A stretch of 64,000 nucleotides of DNA from Sphingosinicella sp. LHD-64 (lineage in GTDB: Bacteria > Pseudomonadota > Alphaproteobacteria > Sphingomonadales > Sphingomonadaceae). The notes beneath the pieces were generated by a model. It ran no database searches and was not told where the DNA came from. It was given only the letters and a program-made list of their open reading frames with translations. Made by a program: the position numbers and the translations under genes. Below, one piece after another: positions 6,936 through 14,949 of this stretch (the stretch's first letter is position 1; the number at the start of each line of letters is the position of its first letter). Where the stretch lies: the NCBI RefSeq assembly GCF_031157375.1, contig NZ_JAVIFV010000004.1, forward strand, positions 310,001-374,000, written 5' to 3'.

Positions 6936-8579
6936 TCAAAGGGACGTTGCGGGTGGGATCGGCGCGGCGGCAGGGCGACGCGCTGCACCCGCCCGATCAG
7001 TCAGATGATCGGCCAGCCGTAGGGCCAGCGCGACGATCGTCAGGGTCGGATTGGCCCAGCCCGAGGTCGTGAAGAGTGAGCTGCCCGCGACGTAGAGATT
7101 GTCGAGGCCATGGACCCGGCAGTCGCCATCCGTGACGCCCTTGGCCGGATCGGCCGACATGCGCGTCGTTCCCATATGATGATAGCCGCCAATCGGATGG
7201 GCGCTGATCAAAGAATCGAACTTCCAGGCGCGCGACGGGTCAGAGAGCCAGGGCTCGGATGCGACGGTGCCGAGCCCGAGTCGCTGCGTCTCCCGCCCAA
7301 GGGCGGCAACCAGACCCCAGACGCTCTCGACATCGAGCGCGCTCGTCCGCCAGTCCAGCACCACCCGCGGCATGCCAAACGCATCATGTCCTTCCCCGAG
7401 TGTGATCCGGCTGTCCGGATTGGGCGCCTGCTCGCCGCGTACGACCAGGGCCACGTCGAGCCGGCCCAGCCGGTGGAGCAGCCAGGGTCGCAGCGGATCG
7501 GTACGTTGCTGGAGCCAACCGATGCTGCGCTTGGTCAACTTCCAAAGCGAGCGGCCGAACTTGTTTGGCGCGCGTTTCTCCTTTGCGTGGAGATAGGCGC
7601 GCATTGCCCAGGCCTCCTTGCCGGTTGCCGGCCGACGCGGCGCGATCGTGAGCGAGGTGTTGAGCAGGCCGGCGCGCTCCTGCAGCGCAGGCGAGGGCGT
7701 GATCAGCGGCGCGATCGTGAACGGCCCGATCGTCCTCTTGGCGAAGGCAGCGAAGAGCGGCCATGCGTGGGTGCCAACGATCCGGCCGCCGCGCGCATGT
7801 GGATGCTCCATGAAGTAGCGGCCGACCTGGTCATGGGCGTTGCCGAGACCGTCGGACATGACCGAGCGCGACGCAAGCAGGAGGCGCGGATTCTCGATGC
7901 CGCCGGCGGCCAGCACATAGTGGCGTCCGGTGACCTCGAGCGCGCGTCCAGCGGGGGTGCGCCCCTTGAGCCGGGCGACGGCGCGCGCCGAAGGCGCTGC
8001 CACGATCTCGCAGACATTGGCATGGAGCGCGATCGTGCAGCGCGGATGCGCGGCAAGGTCGGCACAGCGTGCGAACGAGAAACGGTCGAACATGCCGTCG
8101 AACGACCATAGCGGCGTCGCCAGTTCGTCGTCGGCGAAACGTGGGAGCGGCACCCCGGCCTCGCGCACGGCATCCGCCACGATCGGGTCCTCGGGCAGGC
8201 CGAACACGTGGCGGGCGGCGCGATAATAAGGCTCCAGATCCTCATAATTGATCGGCCAGCCCGAATAGGGGACCCAGGGACGGGTTATAAAGTCGATCGG
8301 CGCAAGCTCCGCGCAGCGTCCGCCCCAGATCGCCGTCGTGCCGCCGAAGAAACGCAGCCGGGCATGGTCGAGCGGATAGTAGGGCAGGCCGATGCTGCCG
8401 CCGTGATTGAGGTCGGCAGTTTCGGCATCATAGTCGAGGCCGCCACTCTCGAGTAGGACGACGTGGAGCCCGGTTTGCGCGAGCCGCCTTGCGAGCGTGA
8501 TCCCGGCCGCGCCTGCGCCGATGATCACCACGTCTCCGCTCAACCGGTCCGGGGACTCGCGCGCGCAGTCGATGATCAT
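6936..8579 (-). CDS. GMC-family FAD-dependent oxidoreductase
   Basis: Flavoenzyme of 547 residues that would oxidise an alcohol or sugar. The FAD-binding Rossmann motif VVIIGAGAAGITLARRL is at about residues 17-33. A substrate-domain segment FFGGTTAIWGGRC follows near residue 78, and HHMGTTRM near 476 and GWANPTLTIVALALRLADHL at the end are the GMC C-terminal motifs. No signal peptide is visible. It begins 3 bp after the anti-sigma stop, as the third gene of a sigma, anti-sigma, oxidoreductase operon. That makes it a likely output of the sigma factor, although readthrough alone would also explain the order. Confidence 0.92.
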   Translation of the reverse strand: MIIDCARESPDRLSGDVVIIGAGAAGITLARRLAQTGLHVVLLESGGLDYDAETADLNHGGSIGLPYYPLDHARLRFFGGTTAIWGGRCAELAPIDFITRPWVPYSGWPINYEDLEPYYRAARHVFGLPEDPIVADAVREAGVPLPRFADDELATPLWSFDGMFDRFSFARCADLAAHPRCTIALHANVCEIVAAPSARAVARLKGRTPAGRALEVTGRHYVLAAGGIENPRLLLASRSVMSDGLGNAHDQVGRYFMEHPHARGGRIVGTHAWPLFAAFAKRTIGPFTIAPLITPSPALQERAGLLNTSLTIAPRRPATGKEAWAMRAYLHAKEKRAPNKFGRSLWKLTKRSIGWLQQRTDPLRPWLLHRLGRLDVALVVRGEQAPNPDSRITLGEGHDAFGMPRVVLDWRTSALDVESVWGLVAALGRETQRLGLGTVASEPWLSDPSRAWKFDSLISAHPIGGYHHMGTTRMSADPAKGVTDGDCRVHGLDNLYVAGSSLFTTSGWANPTLTIVALALRLADHLTDRAGAARRPAAAPIPPATSL

Positions 8580-8582
8580 TGC

Positions 8583-9335
8583 TCAGCTCGTCTGCCCCAG
8601 GACGAAATGTTCGGCGATGCCGTCGATCATCACCGGATCGCCGCTGCCGACAAGTGCGAACGCGATGTCGTCCTTGCGCCAATAGGCGACAGATTCCGCG
8701 CCGCGCCCGATCGCTTCGGGCGACAGCGGTGCCTCATGGGCGGTGCGAACCGCGAACAGCGCCAGCGACTGTTCGGTTCTGGTGCGCAGCATGATCTGGA
8801 GAGCTGGACCCTCCTCTGACGGAAAGACCTGAACGTCGGTCACCTCCCACCCGGACGGCAGAGGCGGAATGTGGATGCGCGTCGCGCGCAGGATCTCGTC
8901 GATATCGAGGACCAGGCTCTCCGGCTGGGAGGCCATGCGGGCGCGCAGCAATGATGTCTGATAGGCCATCATCGCTTCCGAAACATATTCGGGCGGCCGG
9001 GCCTCGGTCTCGATCGGGGTGAGCAGCCAGATCATCGACAGCGCCGCCGCCGTCGGCGCCACGATCCGGGCGGCCCGCGACAGCCGCCGCCAGCGCGTCG
9101 GGCGAGCGCGCAGCCGGCGGGTCAGCCGCAAGGCGGCAGCGCCGGTGGCAGGCGTCGCCTCGCGCGAAGGGCGTTGCAGCAGGCGCAGCGCCGTCCTTGT
9201 CCGCAAGTCTGCCATCATGCGGGCAGCTTCCGCCGGCCGATCGGCGAGATAGGCCTCGACTGCGAACCGTCGGATAAGGTCGAGTTCGCCGTCGAGATAG
9301 GCTTCCAGTTCGGCTACACAGATATCTGGGGTCAT
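8583..9335 (-). CDS. membrane-anchored anti-sigma factor
   Basis: 250-residue protein with an N-terminal cytoplasmic part of about 85 residues that opens with the pattern typical of anti-sigma domains (CVAELEAYLDGELD, then helical). One membrane segment follows at about 88-107 (IVAPTAAALSMIWLL) and then a periplasmic region of about 140 residues. No zinc-binding HxxxCxxC motif is seen. The start overlaps the sigma-factor stop (ATGA), which is the usual arrangement of a sigma and its cognate anti-sigma. The role is inferred from topology and position, and the periplasmic domain is unassigned. It probably holds the sigma factor inactive until an envelope or redox signal. Confidence 0.75.
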   Translation of the reverse strand: MTPDICVAELEAYLDGELDLIRRFAVEAYLADRPAEAARMMADLRTRTALRLLQRPSREATPATGAAALRLTRRLRARPTRWRRLSRAARIVAPTAAALSMIWLLTPIETEARPPEYVSEAMMAYQTSLLRARMASQPESLVLDIDEILRATRIHIPPLPSGWEVTDVQVFPSEEGPALQIMLRTRTEQSLALFAVRTAHEAPLSPEAIGRGAESVAYWRKDDIAFALVGSGDPVMIDGIAEHFVLGQTS

Positions 9336-9859
9336 TCCTCGCTCCCGACCACATGCAGGTTGGCGGCAACTGGCCGTTCGGCTTCTCGCAGCGCCGCACG
9401 CGCGCGGCTCAGGCGGGACATCACCGTCCCGATCGCAATATCCAGCGCCTCGGCCGTTTCGCGATAGCCAAGCCCTTCGACCGCGACCAGATGGAGCACC
9501 GCACGTTGCGGCTCGGGCAGGCCGTCAAATCGGCGTGCGATCTGGGCGAGATAGGCGGACAGTTCCTGGTCGGCGTCGACCTCGTCGACCCGCGCGCTTG
9601 CCAGAGCGCTGTCGCGCCGCTCCTCCGCCTTGCGCTGGCGGCCCGCATTGATGAATTCGTTGTGAAGGATCGCAAACAGCCAGGTCCTCAAGGGACGAGA
9701 GCGATCATAGCTCTCGGCGCGCTCGAACGCGCGCAGCAGCGCCTCCTGCACCAGGTCATCGGCCGCGACGGGATCGCGCGTGAGCGAACGAGCATAGCGC
9801 AGCAGCCCCGCAATATGCGGTTCTACGTCAAGCCGGTCGGAAGACGCCATATCTGACAT
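9332..9859 (-). CDS. ECF-type RNA polymerase sigma factor
   Basis: 175 residues with both ECF regions. Sigma2 (about 15-85) contains LLRYARSLTRDPVAADDLVQEALLRAFERAESYD and RPLRTWLFAILHNEFINAGR. Sigma4 (about 105-160) has LPEPQRAVLHLVAVEGLGYRETAEAL followed by GTVMSRLSRARAALR, the -35 recognition helix. It is first in the three-gene minus-strand operon with its anti-sigma and a GMC oxidoreductase. A PhyR-linked or EcfG-type assignment is not supported by the neighbours. No clear autoregulated promoter was found in the 260 bp upstream. Confidence 0.93.
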   Translation of the reverse strand: MSDMASSDRLDVEPHIAGLLRYARSLTRDPVAADDLVQEALLRAFERAESYDRSRPLRTWLFAILHNEFINAGRQRKAEERRDSALASARVDEVDADQELSAYLAQIARRFDGLPEPQRAVLHLVAVEGLGYRETAEALDIAIGTVMSRLSRARAALREAERPVAANLHVVGSEE

Positions 9860-10123
9860 ACGCCCCGCAACGACATTCTATTCCTCGTCGAATAACCGCT
9901 TGACCGCACGCGTGCCATTCCACGCATCGCGCCGACGTATTGGCCAGTGAACATCGTACCCGCTACCTTACGAGGATCCGGCGACAAATAAGTCGGTCGT
10001 GGCGCGGTGCACATTTGATCGATTCGCGCTACCCACCGTGCCTTTTACTTAGAATTTGACGTCACCATGTGCTTCGCATCTTTCCCATGGATCGTAGCCT
10101 GGGGAAGGCGGGTCTGGCGGGCC

Positions 10124-10246
10124 ATGAGTGACGGGGATCCCAAGCCGATTGTGCTCATTACGGGCGCCGCGGGCAATATCGGCCGCCCGCTGGCTGGGGC
10201 ACTGACGGATGCCTATCGCGTGGTCCGCCTCGACCAGCCGGAACGG
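10124..10246 (+). pseudogene. fragment of an NAD(P)-dependent epimerase/SDR gene
   Basis: The ATG at 10124 opens a clear Rossmann start: PIVLITGAAGNIGRPLAGAL, carrying the GxxGxxG-type nucleotide loop, followed by an acidic strand end (VVRLDQP). After roughly 40 residues the similarity stops and the frame continues as Arg-rich, non-protein-like sequence until 10429. I see only the first beta-alpha-beta unit of an enzyme that normally has 280 or more residues, so this is a truncated remnant. No other part of the gene is found nearby. Confidence 0.6.
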
Positions 10247-10249
10247 GTT

Positions 10250-10542
10250 CGGCCTCGACTGAGGCGGCAGGTGGTCCGGGTCAGAGCCCGAACCGGAAGG
10301 TTTCCTCGGCGCCCTCCCGCTGCGATCGACAGCGGCGTCACCGCATCACCAGTCGAGATTGGCGGCTATGCCGCGAGGCTGCAGGCGCTCGATGAAAGCG
10401 CCGACGCGCTGCACTGCGTTCTCGGCTAGGGCCGAGGCGAGCCACGGAAGACAAGAATTTCCCAAAATGCGGACACCTCGGTTGGGCCCATGCGTTTGTG
10501 CCGGACACCCACAATGCGAGGAGAATGAGCATGGCAAACCGC
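10250..10542. other. gene-free stretch between the epimerase remnant and fecR-like gene
   Basis: About 290 bp with short frames on both strands and no recognisable domain. Together with the upstream 9860-10123 stretch, which also holds nothing recognisable, it looks like a scar between the left and right halves of the island. Confidence 0.4.
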
Positions 10543-11496
10543 TCAGCCTAGCAGTACGACTCCCCCCGCAATCCGGCGCGCCCGCAAACCCAGAAGCAGC
10601 TCGATTTGCGATACCGCATTCTGGATCTGACCGGTATGGAACACCGCGTTCACCGGCAGGGCACCGAGCGACGCGTCGTCGAGAATGACGCGACCCTCGC
10701 GGTAGAGGTTGATCTGGTCGACCACCTCGGAAAGCGGAGTTCCTTCGAAGATGAGCAGACCTCGTCGCCAGGCGATCGCACGCCGGCCGTCGATGCGCGC
10801 ACGGCGGACAACCCCGCCTGCGCCGATCGTCAGCGCCTCGTTGGCACTCAGTTGCGTACTCCCGTCGGCCGTCTCGCAGGTCACCACGCCAGCGACGCAG
10901 GATATGCGTGTCATCGACGCCAGCACCTGAACATTGAGTTGTGCATCGCTGACCGCCAGCCTGACCGGCTCAGCCCCAATGACAAACGGTTGCCGCTGCG
11001 CCGCCGCCGATATGAACGCCTCGCCGCCGATCAGGCTTATGCCCTGGCCGCCATCGATGACCGAGACACTGGTGCGTGAGCTCATCTCCACGTCGACACC
11101 GGCCGCGGGAGCGAACGCGAACCGCCCGCCGACCGCGGTGCGGTGATCGGCCATCAGCTCGGCCAGGGACGGCCAGAGGCCCAGCGGGGGGCGCGCCAGG
11201 CCCAAGCCGGCGAACAGCGCCGCAGCGCCGGCGCCCGCGCCTGTCAGCACCGCACGGCGGTTGATCGGGGGCCTGGTGCGGTGCGCGACCCGCGCATAAT
11301 TTCGTACCCCGGCAATCTCCCGGAACGCCGCCTCATGCTCGGGGCTCAGGGCGCGCCATTCCTCGAGCTGCCGCGCATCCTCCGTGGTGGCCTCGCGCGA
11401 GGTCAGGCGGACCAGCCAGTCGGCCGCTTCGACGAGCAGGCCGTCGAGCCCATCGTCCCGGTCGAGCTTTCCGGTCATCGTGGCAACCGATTCCAT
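10543..11496 (-). CDS. FecR-family anti-sigma/sigma regulator
   Basis: 317 residues from the ATG at 11496 (an ATG at 11478 is an alternative). The N-terminal cytoplasmic DUF4880-like part contains EAADWLVRLTSREATTEDAR and LSPEHEAAFREI. A short hydrophobic segment follows (about 82-102, AVLTGAGAGAAALFAGLGLA), then the periplasmic FecR domain with repeated strands such as GEAFISAAAQRQPFVIGAE and WRRGLLIFEGTPLSEVVDQINLY. The last 70 residues resemble the STN-like C terminus of FecR proteins. It should pass an envelope signal to the FecI-type sigma encoded just upstream. No TonB-dependent receptor accompanies it, which is unusual. Confidence 0.88.
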   Translation of the reverse strand: MESVATMTGKLDRDDGLDGLLVEAADWLVRLTSREATTEDARQLEEWRALSPEHEAAFREIAGVRNYARVAHRTRPPINRRAVLTGAGAGAAALFAGLGLARPPLGLWPSLAELMADHRTAVGGRFAFAPAAGVDVEMSSRTSVSVIDGGQGISLIGGEAFISAAAQRQPFVIGAEPVRLAVSDAQLNVQVLASMTRISCVAGVVTCETADGSTQLSANEALTIGAGGVVRRARIDGRRAIAWRRGLLIFEGTPLSEVVDQINLYREGRVILDDASLGALPVNAVFHTGQIQNAVSQIELLLGLRARRIAGGVVLLG

Positions 11497-11531
11497 GCGC
11501 GTATGAACCCGTCCATTCTCCCCCCAATCCC

Positions 11532-12077
11532 CTATCGAACCGACACGCGCGAGGCACCGCGAACGAAAGGATTTTTTCGTCGCGTGCGCCGCACGCAATG
11601 CAAAATCGCATCCCGCAAGTCGATCTGGATCATGCGGACACCGACACCATGGTGCTCGGCCAGCTCGGCGTGGCTGGCGGTGCCGGTGAAGCACTCGATG
11701 AATATATGCCGCTGGCGCGGAGTCAGCTCGCCCAGAACCTTCCAGACATGTGCCAGTTCGCTGCGCCCGATCGCGATACGCTCGGGATCGGGCGCGTCGT
11801 CCGCAATGTTCATGATCTCGTCGATCTCGCCGGTCCCAAGGACACGTCGGCTGGACGCAGCGAGGTGTGATGCGGTGTTCAGGGCGGCGCGATAGAGATA
11901 GGCGTGAGGATCGTCGACAGGCGCAAGGTCCGCGCCGTCGTGCAGCTTGAGCCAGGTTTCGTGCAGGGCTTCGCCTGCAAGGTCCTTCGAGCCGAGCCGC
12001 GCGGTGAGGCGATCACGCAGCTGCGTATAGTGCTCGGCCAGCGAGGTGCGCAGCAGCGCGCGGGTCGATTTCACCAT
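11532..12077 (-). CDS. FecI-type ECF sigma factor
   Basis: 181 residues from the ATG at 12077, which overlaps the stop of the STN gene (12071-12073). Sigma2 features include LRDRLTARLGSKDLAGEALHETWLKL and DPHAYLYRAALNTASHLAAS. Sigma4 has LGELTPRQRHIFIECFTGTASHAELAEHHGVGVRMIQIDLRDAI, with the MIQ recognition-helix signature seen in FecI proteins. Next on the same strand is FecR. In the classical pathway such a sigma drives transport or surface genes; here the obvious candidate target is the divergent secretion locus at 14.9-34.1 kb. That is inferred from proximity. Confidence 0.9.
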   Translation of the reverse strand: MVKSTRALLRTSLAEHYTQLRDRLTARLGSKDLAGEALHETWLKLHDGADLAPVDDPHAYLYRAALNTASHLAASSRRVLGTGEIDEIMNIADDAPDPERIAIGRSELAHVWKVLGELTPRQRHIFIECFTGTASHAELAEHHGVGVRMIQIDLRDAILHCVRRTRRKNPFVRGASRVSVR

Positions 12078-12838
12078 CGGGGCCCCCTGCCGCTCCTCGC
12101 GCCTCGATCGGACAAGCGGTCGGTTTCGACCGCGAATCGCATTTCTTCGACAAGGTCGACTGGAGGCGCCTGCGACAGGACACGCCCGCCGAGCACCTGC
12201 CGGACATGGTCGTCCCACGCCTGCTCTCCGCTCGAGCGGACCAGGACGACATCCTGAATGCGGCCACGACGGTCGATCGCCACTGCGATTTCGACACGCG
12301 ATGACCGGCCCTCATAGCCGCCTTCGGACTGCAGGATCGCGCGCAGCTCGACCTGGACCGCCCGGGCGTAGCGGTCGCGGGCGGCACGGTCGCGTGATCC
12401 GATCATCAGCGGCGCCCGCACTTCGGCCATGTCCAGGCGCAGCGTCGCAGAGCCGCTCGCGCCCGGAGACGGCGGCGAGGTCGCAACCGGTGCGCCCGAG
12501 ACGTAGATGACCGCAGCCGTCGGCCGCGTGAAGTGGGCGGAAAGGCCCGTGCCCCGCAGGATCGTGCCGAGCGCGAGCGGCGCGCCATAGGTTCCATCGA
12601 TCGCAGTGGAACGACGGCCGCGCGCGAGGCTTTGCGGATAGAGAATGTCGACTCCGCTGATCGTGGCGAACTCGGCCAGAGCGCCGGCCAGCGGCTGCGC
12701 CGCAATGACATAGCGGCGTTCGTCGATCCCGGGCGCATCCTGCCCGGCGGCGGGGGGCGCAACCAGAATGGCGACAAGGCCCGACGCGAGGGCGGGAAGC
12801 AGGCGCCACCAGGAGAGCGATGTCCCGCGGGGTCCCAT
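12071..12838 (-). CDS. secreted STN-domain protein with a TonB-like C terminus
   Basis: 255 residues. A signal peptide covers residues 1-33 (LLPALASGLVAILVAPPAAGQ). An STN domain (secretin and TonB short N-terminal domain) follows at about 43-112, with RYVIAAQPLAGALAEFATIS, VDILYPQ and GTYGAPLALGTILRGTGL. After a Pro/Ser linker, about 158-238 looks like a TonB C-terminal domain (VEIAVAIDRRGRIQDVVLVRSSGE). STN domains normally sit at the front of FecA-type receptors and signal to FecR. Here it is freestanding and joined to a TonB-type module. It overlaps the sigma gene and follows a second TonB-like gene. A periplasmic signal relay to FecR is inferred. Confidence 0.8.
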   Translation of the reverse strand: MGPRGTSLSWWRLLPALASGLVAILVAPPAAGQDAPGIDERRYVIAAQPLAGALAEFATISGVDILYPQSLARGRRSTAIDGTYGAPLALGTILRGTGLSAHFTRPTAAVIYVSGAPVATSPPSPGASGSATLRLDMAEVRAPLMIGSRDRAARDRYARAVQVELRAILQSEGGYEGRSSRVEIAVAIDRRGRIQDVVLVRSSGEQAWDDHVRQVLGGRVLSQAPPVDLVEEMRFAVETDRLSDRGARSGRGPRW

Positions 12839-12844
12839 CTCGTC

Positions 12845-13513
12845 CTATCCGAGCCGGAAGACGATCGGCAGGCTGACGTCGAGCCTTCCCGGCCAGCTCG
12901 GCGGGAAGGGCGGCAGCGGCTGGGCGCGCCGCACCGACGCCAGGGCCTCCCGGTCGATCTCGGCGATGCCCGAGGTGGTCTCGACCCAGGCATCCAGCAC
13001 GACCCCCTGGCCCGTCATGACAAAGCGGATCGTGACGATCCCCTCGTGGCCGGCCACGCGGGCCGCTGCCGGATAGGCCCGGTAACGCGCCAGGTGGGAG
13101 GCAAGCCGCTGTCGATAGGCGAGCATCTCGGCATTGGAGAGGTCCGCCATTTCACGGATGTCGCCAATTCTCTGAACGGCAACGGCCTGTCCCCCTGCCG
13201 GGGCACCGGCGGCGCGGGCCAACGGCTCGACAAGCTGATCGCCGGTTTTTGGTGGAGTCGGCGGCTGCGACGGCCGACTGTTGCGGTCCTGTTTTCCGGC
13301 CGGCGAATCGGATTGGCCTGCGGTGCCCCGGGGCTCAAGTGGCAGCAGCTCGACCATCAGGACGGTGCCGCCGTCGGCGCGCGCGGTTCCCCGCAGCGGC
13401 ATGCCATCCTCGAACATCAGAAAGAGAAGCCAGCCCGCCGCGAGATGCAGCGACCCCGAGACAAGCAGCGCCGTCAGCCGGGAAGCCGGACCTTCACCCA
13501 TCACCGCTGTCAT
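12845..13513 (-). CDS. TonB-family protein (first copy)
   Basis: 222 residues. A single N-terminal membrane anchor (about 12-34, LTALLVSGSLHLAAGWLLFLMF) is followed by a periplasmic Pro/Gln/Ser-rich linker (about 70-105) and a C-terminal TonB domain (about 145-222) with YPAAARVAGHEGIVTIRF and the DREALASVRRAQPLPPFP motif. It is the first gene of the minus-strand regulatory operon, 6 bp ahead of the STN gene. A different TonB (19084-19758) lies in the ExbB/ExbD cluster, so this one may serve the signalling branch. No ExbB/ExbD pair is attached to it. Confidence 0.85.
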   Translation of the reverse strand: MTAVMGEGPASRLTALLVSGSLHLAAGWLLFLMFEDGMPLRGTARADGGTVLMVELLPLEPRGTAGQSDSPAGKQDRNSRPSQPPTPPKTGDQLVEPLARAAGAPAGGQAVAVQRIGDIREMADLSNAEMLAYRQRLASHLARYRAYPAAARVAGHEGIVTIRFVMTGQGVVLDAWVETTSGIAEIDREALASVRRAQPLPPFPPSWPGRLDVSLPIVFRLG

Positions 13514-13672
13514 GCCTTTGTCACCAGGCCCGAGGTCCTAGGATCCATTTGTCGCGGCTTCATGACATGTCGCCGCACGGTTGAGCGTCCGCATCCACCA
13601 AGAAAATGGCGGCGATGAAAAAAGTGTTTCGTTCGATCGCGCGACGTTGGTCCTTGGACCGGGAGCAAAGAG

Positions 13673-14605
13673 ATGTACGTCACGCCCGACGCCTTCGAAG
13701 CGCAAGCCGCAGCAGCCGGCGATCACCGATCGCCGCCGGGCGGGATTCGACGCGGAACCGCGCCGGCTGCGCCATGTGCCGTGGCATCGTCGCTTGCTGC
13801 GAAATGGGATGAAAGCGCCGCACGACTCCAGCTGGCTCACCGCGAGAGCATTGCTGCCGTGACGACGACCGAGGCGTTCGTGCATGTCGTCGCATCTCTT
13901 CAGGGCACGATCGTCGCGGGCAGCGAGGGCGGCGGGCGCGAGATCGGGGCGGGATCGGCAATCCTCCTTGCCCGGCCCGGGCGCAGCGAATGCCTCTGCT
14001 CTGCGGAGGCTTCGGCGCTGCTGCTGCGAATCCCGCGCCCTGCCATCCAGGCCGTGGCTTCGCGCCGGTTGGGCGCACCCCGGCGCCTTGCCTTCATCGA
14101 TCGCGGCTTCGTGTGGTTGCCGATGACTGGCCCGGACGGGCGACCTGTCGTCGATCCCGCCGGTTTTGCGCGCGCCGCAATGCGTGGCGATGGCCGGTGC
14201 AAGGAGTTGGAGACGATCGAAAGCCTGGTCGAAGCCGTTTGCACCGGCCAGGATCGCGACCTGGTCTTCCCGATCGCAGGCTCGGTCCACCGCGCCGCGA
14301 CGCACATGCACGCCCATCCGCAAAGAGTCTGGAACGTGGACGATCTCGTTCCGATCGCGGGCGTGACGGCCGCGACGCTCAGGCGCAATTTCAGGGCCTG
14401 TCTTGGCACGACCGTCGCCGGTCTCAGCCGCGAGATTCGTCTCGACTGGTTCAACGCACAGCTTCGCAGCCCCACCGAAAGCCGGTCGATCGGTCGGCTC
14501 GCGGCGGTGGCGGGGTTCGATCCGTCGGGTCGCCTGACCCGGCTTTATCAGGAGCGCTTTGGCGAGACGCCGAGCCGGACACGCGCGCGCGCGTTTAACG
14601 GCTAG
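13673..14605 (+). CDS. AraC-family transcriptional regulator
   Basis: 310 residues. The C-terminal DNA-binding domain (about 215-305) has two helix-turn-helix units: VDDLVPIAGVTAATLRRNFRACLG and IGRLAAVAGFDPSGRLTRLYQERFGETPS, both characteristic of AraC. The N-terminal half (about 60-180) looks like a cupin-type sensor (VVASLQGTIVAGSEGGGREIGAG), resembling the AraC-binding-like domain of the ToxR/MmsR group. It lies between the divergent TonB-STN-FecI-FecR operon and the TpsB gene, and is transcribed toward the secretion operon. A role as its local activator is inferred from position. Three inverted repeats downstream are candidate operators or terminators. Confidence 0.88.
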   Translation: MYVTPDAFEAQAAAAGDHRSPPGGIRRGTAPAAPCAVASSLAAKWDESAARLQLAHRESIAAVTTTEAFVHVVASLQGTIVAGSEGGGREIGAGSAILLARPGRSECLCSAEASALLLRIPRPAIQAVASRRLGAPRRLAFIDRGFVWLPMTGPDGRPVVDPAGFARAAMRGDGRCKELETIESLVEAVCTGQDRDLVFPIAGSVHRAATHMHAHPQRVWNVDDLVPIAGVTAATLRRNFRACLGTTVAGLSREIRLDWFNAQLRSPTESRSIGRLAAVAGFDPSGRLTRLYQERFGETPSRTRARAFNG

Positions 14606-14619
14606 CGCAACTGAACAAT

Positions 14620-14640
14620 CCTCTCGCTCGAGAGGTTTAT
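14620..14640 (+). terminator. hairpin after the AraC gene
   Basis: CCTCTCG (14620-14626) and CGAGAGG (14629-14635) can pair and are followed by TTTATAATAAAT. It lies 15 bp beyond the AraC stop. The loop of two bases is tight, so the effective stem is probably shorter. Terminator is the simplest reading; an operator is possible. Confidence 0.45.
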
Positions 14641-14654
14641 AATAAATTCTATCG

Positions 14655-14673
14655 CTCAGATAAGTAATCTGAG
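14655..14673. promoter_or_regulatory. inverted repeat upstream of the TpsB gene
   Basis: CTCAGAT (14655-14661) and ATCTGAG (14667-14673) form 7-bp arms around a 5-bp spacer, inside a strikingly AT-rich 200-bp region between the AraC and TpsB genes. The spacing suits a dimeric regulator such as a helix-turn-helix protein. Confidence 0.4.
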
Positions 14674-14719
14674 AGAATGGATTTATATTGTCCATAGTAT
14701 CACCAGTAATTCTCCTATT

Positions 14720-14747
14720 CGAATCTCGAATATCATATCGAGATTCG
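14720..14747. promoter_or_regulatory. long inverted repeat, candidate operator of the secretion operon
   Basis: CGAATCTCGA (14720-14729) and TCGAGATTCG (14738-14747) are perfect 10-bp arms separated by 8 AT-rich bases, about 200 bp before the TpsB start. No T tract follows, so an operator or RNA leader structure is likelier than a terminator. The rest of 14606-14949 holds no gene. Confidence 0.5.
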
Positions 14748-14949
14748 GCGATCATGTCGGTCGATATAGCAGCAGCGATCGTCACACAACTTACATACTA
14801 TCCGGTCTAAACCGGAAGAAGCGCAATTCAGTGCAATCTATGTGCTATTGATGCTTGGCAGCTCCTGAAATCGCGTGGCAAAGGCGCCCCGTCAGCAAAT
14901 GCTGCGCTGCCATGCAAGCCGGGCGGCCGGCATCGAGCTTGGGGGTTCA

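Noticed and set aside
12533-13618. Plus-strand 361-codon frame opposite the STN and TonB genes
   Set aside because: The minus-strand genes have membrane anchors, STN and TonB domains; the plus frame has none.
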